Shown here one piece after another: positions 11,352 to 22,412 of a stretch of DNA of 64,000 nt. The stretch is taken from positions 4,216,001 to 4,280,000 of the forward strand of contig NC_088786.1 in NCBI RefSeq assembly GCF_949628265.1, in the 5' to 3' direction. The stretch's first letter is position 1. Each line of letters starts with the position of its first letter. The DNA is from Cloeon dipterum (lineage: Eukaryota; Arthropoda; Insecta; Ephemeroptera; Baetidae). Below the pieces are notes generated by a model that was not told where the DNA came from, ran no database searches, and saw nothing but the letters and a program-made list of their open reading frames with translations. Made by a program: the position numbers and the translations under genes.

Positions 11352-13151
11352 ATGCTGCTCAAATACTCGTGGGTGATTGCTCTGTTCCAAATTTGCATCG
11401 TTTCGCTCGCAGACTCTGCTATAAGAGGAGAAAATGTGAGTATTTCTATATTTAAGAATATTTTTAAAAAGGTTTCTCCACACTCAAGGTTGTAGATAAA
11501 ATTTGTTCAGAAGGCAAGAGGCAATATTCGGCAACGAGCAATGTAAAAGGCGGCGGCCGGACCGCTCAGCGCAAGCAAGCCGATGACCATCTATTCACAA
11601 AGTGGACCAAATGGTCACCTTGCAGCAGATCGTGCATTTCGTCTAGAATAAGGTGCGTTTTTTAGTTTTGTAAAAAATTCTAGTAGTGTGTTCTATATAT
11701 AAATATATAATATTAAAAATTAAAAAGACCGTGAAGTATTGCAGCTGGTTGCGAGATGTTAAGAAAATAATAGTTATTATTGATATTATCTCTTTAATTG
11801 GAGTAGAAATAATTACTACAATGATAAAAAATCCATAAGTAAGATACCATACTTTTGCAGGAGGTGCAAATTTTCAGGAAAATGCACTTCCAGCATAGAA
11901 AAAGAGGAGGCATTTTGCTACGCTAAGGACAGCCTGTGCTACAAATGGATACACGAACAAGTCTGCAACGTAGACGAATACGAGGAAGCCGTCGATTATA
12001 CCGAATATTACGGTTAGCTATAGCCTCATATATCAATTATACACCATAATCACTCCTATTCTAGATTACGGCGAAGACGACGCTTCAGAAGAGGACGTTG
12101 ACGAGGAAAGTGAAGAGGAAGACACGCCGAAACGACAAAGCAGTGTGCTTAAATGCGGTATATCTCCTCACAAAAATTCCTTTTGGACGAGGATAATCGG
12201 CGGTCGCCCGTCCACCAAAGGGCATTGGCCCTGGCAAGTCGCCATCCTGAACAAACACAAAGTAAATTTCATCTCACACAATTTATCATGAGAAAATTAC
12301 TTATCCAAAACATATTTAGCATGCATTTTGCGGTGGAACTTTAATTTCAAGCAACTGGATCCTAACAGCGGCGCACTGTATGAGAAAAACCCTATACGTA
12401 AGACTCGGCGAGCACAACCTGGCGCGCAGGGAAGGCGATGAGGTGGAAACGAAGGTAAACAATGCGTTCCCTCTCTATTATGTGGCAGGAAGTTTGCAAT
12501 AAATTTTTGCAGGTGCTGGAATCCGTTATTCACCCGAATTATGACGCAGACACGGTGGACAATGACCTCGCTCTGTTGCGGGTGAGGGATGGGAGTGTCT
12601 CGCACCAGAAACCCGTCGTTTGTCTACCCCAACTAGGGGAGCGGCCGCCAACGCATAAATTGTGCACTATCATCGGCTGGGGAAAGAAGAAAGCGTCTGA
12701 TTTTGAAGGGTCAGAAGTCTTGCACCAGACAGAGGTAATAACTACTAACTACAAAAACTTGCCGTTCCTTGGGTGACAATTACTTAACGTAAAAAATAAT
12801 CCTTTTATAAATTGCAATTGCCTAGGAATTCAATAAAAAAAAACTTGAGAACCCATCAGAAAACTCAAACTTACGTTTTAGGTCTACGTGATGCCAGAGA
12901 AGAAATGCAGAGAAATGTACGACAGCTACTTGATAACAGAGAACATGTTTTGTGCCGGACATCCTAGCAGAGTGCGCGATTCTTGTGCAGGGGATTCCGG
13001 CGGACCGCTCTTGTGCCAAGTTAACGACAGATGGACCATTTTTGGGGTCACCAGTTTCGGCGAAGGATGTGGTCGGAAAGGGAAATTTGGAGTCTACACA
13101 CTAGTGCCAAACTACATCAAATGGATTGAAAGCATTGTAAAAATCAGTTGA
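11352..13151 (+). CDS. Secreted TSP1-module trypsin-like serine protease
   Basis: Seven exons (11352-11435, 11489-11652, 11861-12012, 12065-12261, 12320-12454, 12513-12734, 12882-13151) join in phase to 407 residues. A hydrophobic signal peptide (about residues 1-20) is followed by a thrombospondin type 1-like module (W67, W70, C73, C77, C84, C90), an acidic Asp/Glu-rich linker (about 134-153) and a chymotrypsin-fold domain. Activation should follow R176 (TR|IIGG). The triad is H218 (TAAHC), D262 (NDLALL) and S357 (GDSGGP). D351 sits at the base of the S1 pocket, which predicts cleavage after Arg/Lys. C164 can tether the pro-region to the catalytic domain. Insect secreted proteases of this fold act in haemolymph cascades such as clotting, melanisation and Toll signalling; the substrate here is unknown. 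There is no clip domain. The exon 2 acceptor (CAAG at 11488) is weak but is the in-frame choice. The stop lies 169 bp from the SRRM1 stop on the opposite strand. Confidence 0.9.
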
Positions 13152-13320
13152 CTGGCTTGTTTTACAGACTCTTTTCTTTTATTAAATCAAACGTAGAGAC
13201 AAAAACTCTGTGATAAATTTACTCAGAACACACAAATTGCATTTGAATGAGGAAAATGTTGTCTCCCTTGAACTATTTAACGATTGTGTTACATCTCTAG
13301 TACCTTTAGATGTCATCGTG

Positions 13321-16300
13321 TCATTTCTTCATTGATTTGAGCGCCCTTTCTCTCAACTGCTTCTCCAACTCATCCGCGTTTGTTGCCTGGACACGCAAAT
13401 TACTGATAGCTTGTTAGTACGAATTGACCTCTGCTGCATGTCTCACCTTCTCCTTTTTCTTCTCCCTTTTGCTTTTCTTGCTCTTTTTTTGCTTCTTCTC
13501 CTTCTTGTGCTTCTTTTTCTTTTTTTCTACAGCATCCTATGGTGGAGAGGCAATGTTAGATCAAATAAAGAGACAATACAATTGATAACTCACAGAGTCG
13601 CTCCCAGAGAAAGATTTCTTCTTGCGCTTCTTATCTTCTTCTGAGCCACTGTGGTCATCCGATTCCGAATCGGAGCTTTCAACTTTTTTCTTATCCTGTT
13701 TAGGTAAAAATAACGCTTGAGTAACCCTGGGATACTAATAAAGAAATTTTATTACATTTTTAGACTTTTTAGGTGGAGATGGTGACTTTTCGGGGCTCTC
13801 ACTAGAACTGCGCCTCCTCTTGCGGGCAGGCGATGGCGATTTGCTGGCACTCTTTTTTGGTGAAGCGGTAAGACTCCTCTTTCTCTCCTTGCGTGGAGGG
13901 CTTGAGGAGGCATCTCTGTCTTTAGCCGTGCTGCTCTTTTCCTCGGAGGCGGAACGACTATCGCGATCTGATGACTCCGAGCGCCTCTTATTTTTGCCAT
14001 TCTGTTCAGGAACTGGGCTCTTAGACGAGTAGACTGTGTCATCTGCTTTGTTTGACACCCCTGGTGGAGGACTCTGAGACACACTCTTTTTGGATCTCCT
14101 ACGTTTGAAAGGCAAATTAAAAATATAGTTCTTTGAAAAAGTTTCAGACGTTTCAGAATTATTAGACCATCATAAAATCTTTAAGTGCAAAGTAGCGTTC
14201 CAATTCTATCTTTTGAATGCATATAAATTGTTTTACCAATTATTTACAGTGTAATAATAGGTTTTTAATTTCAACCTAAGTTTTCTGCAGTTTTGACTAA
14301 AAACACAGAGCAGTGTTTGTATTAAAAAATTTTGGTATAATTTCAGTTAAATATGGCTACAAACAGACGATTTAATAAGGATGAAGTCCAGGCTAAAAAT
14401 CTTCAATGCTAAAATATGAATTTTCAAACCTCTCTCTGGATCTGTCCTTCTCCCGAGATCTTTCCCTCTCTCTGGATCTGTCTCTTTCCCTGGATCTATC
14501 TCTATCGCGAGATCTCTCTCTTTCTCTAGACCTATCACGCTCGCGAGAAGCATCACGTCTAACAAACCTTGTCTCTCTTTGCTAAAATTAAAAAGTATGA
14601 GAACAAAAGAGCAAAAATCGTTGGAAACTCACCCTCCGAATATCACGGTGACGATCACGGTCCCTGATTCTTGGGCTTGGTGACATCCGGGAGTAACGCG
14701 CCATGCGCGGAGGGCTTCGCCTCCTCCTGTTATCAAATCTGCCACGATCGCGGTCTCTGTCGCGATCACGGTCTCTGTCCCGTGGTCGAGGATCATCATA
14801 CCGGCGAGGACGATTCCGTTCCCGCTCTCGGCGTTCTGGGGTTCGAGATCGGGATTTCTTTCTCTGCTAAAAAAGCACATGTTATTTATCATGGTCAGAG
14901 GGACGAGACAAGCTCTTGCGTTCGCCATTAAGTGGAAACGCCATCATGTCTCTAATCAGAACTGACTGAGCAGACAAGAACAAAAAGAGAATGGGTAATA
15001 TGAAATATCACTGAAGAACTTTTCAACTATTGAAGCTTTAAATGGTTGTCCAGTTGAGCAATTATAAAGGTAAGCTACACAAATCGAAGGTGAACATAGT
15101 AAGTCTTTTTCCCACTTTCCATAATTGCATTGCGCGTTTTAAATACAAATTAATAGCAATTAACAGTGCGCTACATAAACCAATCAAACCGATGTTTCAT
15201 TACACTTTCAATAACAAGAAAGATTGAATATATGTCTTAGGTCATATATGATAACTTCTAATTTTTGATGATAAAATACTCTTTAGGAGCCAATTAGGAA
15301 ATATGCAACTCACAGCAGGCTGATCAGAGTCTGAACTAGAGTCTCTGGTACGTCGGTAGTGACGTTTCTTCTGCACACTATCCTCCGTCTTGTGAATGTC
15401 AAGATCGTCATCCTTCTTAGCTTCAGGACTGGCACTCTTGCCTTCTTTGCCCTCGTCACGTCTGCAAAACAAGTTTCTCGTGAGGACAAGGGCCTGGTTT
15501 CACTCCACAGAACCATAAGAGAGCTTGGAGGAAAATCATTTTTAAGAGAAGGGTTCCTTGAGAAGTGAGACACTTGACAACAAGCAAAGGCGCCTCGCAC
15601 TGGCCCACAAAGGGTTCCTGGACATAAAAAAGTTGCAATTATGCCATTTACACACAGGTGGGTACCTACTCGGTGCAAACTTAACGCTTTCTTTAAAATA
15701 TTTCCGAATTTCAATGAATCAGAAATTGGGCGTGAAACACCGGTGCTCCTCCAAACGGGTAGGAGAAAAGTGCGATAGTTACTTTCTTGCACTTATTGCT
15801 AGCCTAAGGCAACTTTCACCTACAAAAGCCCAATATTTTAGTCCTCAGTTTGACAGTGCTTTTGACACAACAACAGTTCAAAGAAAACACTCTCTTATAG
15901 CTCATTCAAAAATCACTTTTTACCTTTCGGCAGCCGGGTCCTCCTCAGCCTCCTTTTTAACTTTAGGAGATTCCGACTCCTTGGCATTTTCCTTTTCCTT
16001 AGATTTGCTCCTAGAGCGATCCTTGGAAGCACTTCGAGACTTAACAGCCTTTTCCTTTCCGCGAGAGCGGCTCCTCGACTTTGCCTTTTCTTTGTCCTTG
16101 TCTCTGCCCCTGGACCGACTCCTGGACCTTCCTCTGTCCTTACGACCTCGAGAGCGGCTCCTAGACTTCTTTCGGTCTCTGCCCCTTGACCTACTTCTGG
16201 ACTTCGCTCTTGAACGACCCTTTGAACGACTCCTTGACCTCCCCTTCCTGTCGTGGCTCGATTCAAGCTTCCTCTCCTTTCGTCCCTCCTCGCCCCTCTG

Positions 16301-17450
16301 TATCTCTTTTTCCGCCATTTGCTTTTTAATTGTCTCATGCATTTTTTCCTGTTCCTCCTGAAAAACGGTGTGTTAACCCTTTGAAGTCGCAAGAATGCAG
16401 ATTTGAGCTTACCACTTTTTTCTTCAACTCTTCTTTTTTCAGTTCCAAGAATTTCTCTGGAATACCACTTAAACTTTCCTGCGCTGAGAGCAGCAACTCC
16501 CACAGCTCAGACATGAAAATTCTAGCGTTCTTGCCATTTAAAAATCCTGTCAGCAATATTTGCATTTTCTTTGGATCTGGATTCTGAAATGAAAAAAGCT
16601 GGATTAAATTAAGTTCTAGATGCTAAAGTCAATTATTGCATTCATTTGGATACCTTGTCATCCTCTAATTGATTGAAGACAAATTCAACAACAACGTCAT
16701 CATCCATGCCAAGAAGTTCTGTAATGCGCTGTGTTATCCAAGGTTTTAGAACATCAATTTTAACCTTGGCCATATCCACCTGCAATCATTATTAGATCAT
16801 TGAGTAACCATGCTTGCCTTCACAAGACAAAACAATCATTTTTACCCTTTTGCTCAGGTGCTCATTGAATTTCATTTGTTTTAAGAGTTTCTTCTCTTTG
16901 TCACTGAACCGGTTGTCCTGTTCAGCGGAAGTACCCTGGAATATAAAATATTTTTTACACCAAAATTATGTTTAGGCGATAAGAGAAAACATGAATTATC
17001 ATATTTATTAATTAATTTTTGTCATATCATCATAAACATAAATATTTTGGATTCAAAATATATTATGCATTACGTAATTAACAAAATGGCATAGTTTTGA
17101 CATGTATAAGACTTCACAGCACATGAGTAGAACGGATTAAAAGCAAGAGTGCATCATGTTCTACAAAATAACATCATTCATAATGGGTGTCTATGATACA
17201 AACCTATGTTAATGGATAAAATGAACACTTCAGGCACCAATTCACACGCAAAATGTGTGCGAGAATGTATGTACCTGTCTAGGTCTCAGATCTGAGTTTG
17301 TATACTGTTTGTACAATACAGGCACCTTTTACACACAAAATGTGTTTATATTATAGGAATATTAAAAAATAATAATGGTCAGCACTCAGCAACCGCCGCA
17401 CGTAAGTTAAACATGCAGCAACTCACCCTAAAAAAGCCGGCATCCGTCAT
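13321..17450 (-). CDS. SRRM1: Serine/arginine repetitive matrix protein 1 (SRm160), PWI domain
   Basis: Twelve exons on the minus strand (17427-17450, 16846-16935, 16654-16779, 16413-16583, 15924-16357, 15314-15461, 14633-14863, 14430-14581, 13756-14098, 13594-13695, 13447-13536, 13321-13386) join to 658 residues with all phases consistent. The N-terminus (MTDAGFFRGTSAEQDNRFSD) and the PWI domain (P51-W52-I53; about residues 38-125) match vertebrate SRRM1 closely. The rest is RS/RD/RE-repeat sequence, a Ser-Pro block, a lysine tract (exon 13447-13536) and a conserved C-terminal helix ending ERALKSMKK. The protein is a nuclear splicing coactivator that bridges SR proteins and snRNPs, and its PWI domain binds nucleic acid. 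Exon 14430-14581 is an almost pure Arg-Asp-Arg-Ser/Arg-Glu repeat. The first coding exon has only eight codons. It is divergent from the USP16/45 gene about 1 kb away. Confidence 0.95.
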
Positions 17451-18482
17451 GATGGAGGGTGATTCTCCACCTCAGGTAACTCCTCAACGCAACAACAAGT
17501 GGATATTGGTGTTCAAAATCCCAAAAGCAGCTCAAACGAAGGAAATGAGATGACGACTAATTTTCAAGCACAACAACAATGATGGCGTTCTTCAATTGCT
17601 ATGGCGATGCTGGGCGATGCCGATTCCAAACCAAATTCCGGTTGAGGCCGCGAGGAGCGTGTCGCGCTACCGTACACAACTTAAGTGAGAGGGGGAAGCG
17701 AAAAGAACTCTCCAGCAACGCGGGAGATTCAAATTTTAATCAGGAGCATTTGAATTTTGATTAATTTGCACCTCATAGATCGTGTCTTTTTTGTTTTACC
17801 TCTGCTGCTATCGTTCTAATGCCGTTTGCCACTGCTGCATTATTTTTACCAGACCGCACGGACCTCCCCGCTTTCCCGAGTCCCAAGGAAGTCCTCTCTT
17901 ACAAGTCTTCTTCAAAAATAATCGAATCGATTTCAGGCTCGCAATCAGGTTGTCGCTACTGCATGTCATCATCCCTGCTGGCCGTGGCTCGTGTTTTGTG
18001 GATCAAAACTTTTCTGTTAGATTCATGCTCTTTCGGACTACCTCGGATTTCTCCTAAAAAATTTAAAGTGATTTTCTTTTCGTTTTATATGAACTTGATA
18101 AATCCGATAAATCCTAGAAAACGAATAGACTTAATTATTATTAAAATGTAGGGCACATTGTCGTAGCTCACATGTTTTGACACTGATGTCATGTGTGCGT
18201 GTAATTTTCTAAACTTCATTGCCACTTTCATTAATTAATTCTTGTCTAGAGAGGAAACAATAATGCAATATTTTGCAGTAATTTAATTTTATTAATATTA
18301 ATTAATATGTATGTCTTTGAGTAACATCGCATAGGATCTTGATCTAAAAATATTGGTTTTTAATTTTTTGATCCATACTCTTTTGATGTCATTATTATTG
18401 TTGTGTCAAATTTAATTCTTCTTTGAATTTCCAGGGTTCTCCTACTAAATATTCGTTTGTTTGAAAAATCGCAACATAAACG
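17451..18482. other. Divergent promoter region between SRRM1 and USP16/45
   Basis: A head-to-head interval of 1,032 bp between the start codons of SRRM1 (-) and the ubiquitin protease (+). The SRRM1-proximal 250 bp is GC-richer (around 17,640-17,700), as expected of a housekeeping promoter; the remainder is AT-rich. Short ORFs at 17579-18151 have no family signal. It is likely to hold both promoters and 5' UTRs. Confidence 0.5.
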
Positions 18483-21400
18483 ATGACAAAGACTAGGGTC
18501 GACTCTGCGGAGTCAACTGAATCATCTGAAGACGATTCGCAGACAGGTTTGTTTCTAAAAACTAAAATCTTAAGCAGTTAATGCCAACAACTCATCCCTG
18601 CGCTTTCAAGTTTTTAGTTCACTCGATTGGATTCAAACAGTGCTTAACTTCATTTCATTTCAGCCTCGAAAGGATGCTCCCACATAAGCAAAGCTGTAAT
18701 GATCAATGTCTTGAGGAAGCAGTTTCAAGGGTCAAATTTCAAAATAGTTCCGTCACCCAACTCATTTCGGTCCCGAGCTATTCCACCTACTACTGTCAAA
18801 TCACATAACAGCGATGTGAGAGGTTGCAAGGAATGCAAAATGAGTGGAACTATCAAAAAGGTTAAATAAAATGAAAAATAAATAACCAGGTTGCTAGACC
18901 TATAACACACGTTATCGTTTTTAGGGAGATGACACCTGGATATGCCTACGGTGTGGAACAGTTGCGTGTGGAGATCCATCTGACGCCAGTTCACATATAA
19001 TCAAGCATTTCTCTCTTCCTCGCTCAGACCCTCATGTTGTTGCTGTCAATGTTGACAACTGGACTTGCTGGTACTTTAATATTGAAACTTACTTAATATA
19101 CATGAAACTTGGAAATTAGACAGTTTAATCATCACAATCATTTTTAGATTTGGACAGATATTTTATTTGGTTTTTAAAATTTAATCCAAATTTTTGTTTG
19201 AAAAAATATTTTAAAATAAATAGTAACCAATTGTTATCATAAAAATTGCAGGTGCTACAAATGCAACAGTGCAGTAGACTCTAACAGCACAAAATTACTG
19301 CAGCAGGCCACTGAATTTTTGAAGAAAAACTTTAGACCTGGCTCTCTAGTAGAAGGTTGGTCCCTCTTTCATTGCGTTGTGTTTTTGTTAACGTTTGCCG
19401 TTTGCAGAGGTCACAACGAATGGTACTTCAGCTTTAACAAATGGAACAAAGGATGAGAAACCAGGAGAGCCAGAACGCACCTATGACAAATCTCACAAAG
19501 AGTTTAATTGTGTTAAGGTGAGCAATCCTGCCAAGGAATTATATCACTGGGAATAAATTGAATTCCCTCTAGGGCTTGGCTAACCTTGGAAACACTTGCT
19601 TCTTCAACTCAGTCGTCCAATGTTTGGCACACACGCCAGGCCTGCCCACCTTGCTCAGTGAGTCCCAAGAAGGCGAAAAGTTTAGCCTGCCAGGCTTTCC
19701 AGCTGACAAGGAAAAGCCTGCTCTGGTAGTTTTCAATCTTGATTTTTTTTTCAAGACTAACCTCAAGTTGTGGTTCTTGTAGCCACCTCTGGAGGGAACT
19801 CTGGAACCCCCAGGCTTTGTTACCAAGGAACTGGCAAGGACTTTTGAGCAAATGCAGGAGGGAAGTCAAGCTTCAACTGTGAATCCAAAGTCGCTTCTTA
19901 ACGCTCTCAACCAGAAGGCTCCTCACCTGGCTGGCACAGGGGATCAAGAGGACTCGCACGAGCTCTTGCGTACTTTGATGGAAAGCGTCCGCTCTGAGGA
20001 ATTAAGGGTATGCACCACTGTCAATTAATGAGTTTTTGGTGTTACTTGGGTTCATTCAGTTTCATTTGATGCGCTCTTGTCCTGCCAAACAGGTTAAAAT
20101 TGTACATTTTTGTTACTAAAGGGCTCAAATAATTTGGACTATTTTTGTATAGAATTTTGTCTCTGCACCTATTCTTCTAAGGACTACACATTTAATATTT
20201 GACATTTTTTAAAGAGAGCAGAACCACATTTAACATTATAAATCTGCATACTTTATAGAGATATCAAGGCCAGATTCTGGATGCAATTGGAGTTTCAAGG
20301 AAGGACGACCCTGCTAATGTGGATGAAGACAAAAAGTACATGGGCAAAGTGTACAGTAATATGGCCAGCAAGCTCTACCTGAGGCCAGACCACTTGTTTC
20401 AAGGTCAGCTGATATCCATCCTGCAGTGCCAAGAGTGTTTGACTACTTCGTGTGTTCCTGAGACCTTCCTTGACATCAGTTTGCCTGTGGTCAGCCAGAG
20501 ACAGCCGCCTTTTGTCAGATGTCAAAGCAAAACTCCAGCAGACGCGGAATCGCCCAGCAAGGATGTGCCCAGCAAGCACCAGTTGAAGAAAGCTAGAAAC
20601 TCAAGCAGGAGAGGAAAAGGAAAGAAGGCCAAGGCGAATCAACAGAAGCATAACAATGAAGTTGATGATGCTGATGTGGAGGATAACGAAAGCCAGGAAA
20701 AGTCGGTGGAAACCGATTCAGCGAGTAACCAAAAAGACGACTCTGACGAAGCTGTCGATGGCGATGAAGAGGAGAGTGGGGACGAAAAAGAAGACGAGGG
20801 AAAAGAAAATGGCAAAAAGATAAGCGAGAACTTGGCAAATGGTGACGCAGATGGTGAGAAGTCATCTAGTGATGAGAAGAATTGCATTGATGAACTGGAG
20901 CAACTCAAGTTGTCAGTAAGTATCAAAACCACCCTTAAAAGTATCACTATTTTGAAAACATTCCAGTAGCTTGAGGAGCTGAAGCATTTGCATTGCAGAA
21001 AAATACTTAACTCACTTATTGTCAGACTGTCAGTTTGCTATATCAATTGACTCAGCATAAAATGTTTTTGGTTAACAGGACAATGAAACTGGCGCATGTG
21101 CTCTTGCTGATCCTGAAACCCCCAAAGAAGGTTGTGATAGTGTAGGCCATGACAACCATTCTGCAGAGGATGACGATAATTCTAGATGGAGCACGACCAT
21201 GATGCCCAGAGTCACTAATTGTGATGCAAAATGTGACTCGACGCTGAATACTTGCCTCAACCAGTTTGTTGCAATTGAACTTCTAACTGGCAACAACAAA
21301 GTTGGCTGTGAAACCTGTACCAAAAGAGCAGGAAAATCTGCTGGCGGTAAACACTAGTACTTTCCATAAATATAGATTTATTATCTAATAATCACTTTGG

Positions 21401-22097
21401 ATTTAGGTAAAACTGTGTGCACCAATTTTACTAAGCAACTTTTGATAAGTGCTCCTCCTGCAATTCTCACTCTCCATTTGAAGAGATTTGAAGTGTGCGG
21501 GGCTAGGTTTAGGAAAGTTATCAAGATCGTCACTTTTCCTTTGATCTTGAATTTAGCTTCGTTCTGCTCTGTCAAGTGCTTGGTACGTTTTTATCATGTC
21601 TTCTGGAAAGAGGCTGCTTCACGGTCTTTTTATAGGGGCTTCCAACTATGAGACGAAACCAAACTAAAGTTCTCTACTCGCTGTATGGTGTTGTGGTGCA
21701 TCACGGAGGCCTAAGTGGAGGCCACTATGTGGCCTATGTCAAGGTATGTACTAGTTTTGTAGAAACATTTGAATTAAACAAAAATGACTGCTCTGATTTC
21801 CTTAAAAATTATATGTTATTGCTCTATATTTTTCTTGTCGTGTTAAAAGTCCTTTAACAAAAAATCACGTTCATCCAGGCTCAAAAACCACCGTCGGCCG
21901 ATGACATTCGGAAGAGATTCATGCTTTCGAACAACGCAAACCAAGGTTTGAATGCCGAAGAGTGGAACGATGACGAGACGCCGGAACCTCCAGCTGGAAA
22001 GTGGTATTATGCAAGTGATAGCTTCGTTTCTGAGGTGTCCGAGAGCAAAGTGCTGGAGCAACAAGCGTACCTGCTGTTTTACGAACGGTTTTACTAA
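18483..22097 (+). CDS. USP16: Ubiquitin carboxyl-terminal hydrolase 16/45
   Basis: Twelve exons (18483-18546, 18664-18860, 18925-19070, 19252-19355, 19408-19517, 19573-19725, 19783-20007, 20259-20915, 21079-21346, 21407-21582, 21636-21743, 21879-22097) join in phase to 808 residues. A Zn-UBP finger (about residues 25-140, with CKEC, CLRC and CYKC pairs) precedes the split USP catalytic domain: Cys box [12 protein letters not shown] (C216), His box [11 protein letters not shown] (H730) and a third-residue motif WYYASDS (about D783). A highly charged Lys-then-Asp/Glu insert (exon 20259-20915, about residues 430-540) separates the catalytic halves, as in USP16 and USP45. The Zn-finger binds the free ubiquitin C-terminus; family members remove ubiquitin from histone H2A (USP16) or act in DNA repair (USP45). 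Insects have one gene covering both. All catalytic residues are present. Confidence 0.93.
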
Positions 22098-22412
22098 TTT
22101 CTTAATTTTCTAAGCAACCCCTGCTAATTACTCAAATCAGGAGGTGTCGAAACTGGGCAGTTTTCAATGCAAAATAATTAAACGATTTTCCATTCAGTCC
22201 AGACCGATTGCTTATTTTTAAAACCTTACAACATCGCCGCAATATTAGTCTAGATTGAAAACTCTCATAATTGTTAAATTGCTTTATTTCCATTTCATCT
22301 TTTAACAGTGATCATATTTTTAGTTGCTCCATAGTCCTTGTAACAGAATGCTTAGGTCGTGTAAATTAGCAGCACACAAATTGACAAAGACCATTTGCTC
22401 GGGTGGTTAAGT
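22098..22412. other. Convergent 3' UTR interval of USP16/45 and hexamerin A
   Basis: A gap of 315 bp between two convergent stop codons. On the minus strand AATAAA lies at 22283-22288, about 125 bp past the hexamerin A stop, and is its probable polyadenylation signal. No canonical AATAAA for the + strand gene is seen before this point, so the two 3' UTRs may overlap. Confidence 0.5.

Noticed and set aside
15558-16361. 267-codon ORF on the plus strand
   Set aside because: It is the antisense of SRRM1 RS-repeat exon 15924-16357 plus flanking intron; the Leu/Arg/Ser-rich product is an effect of the repeat.
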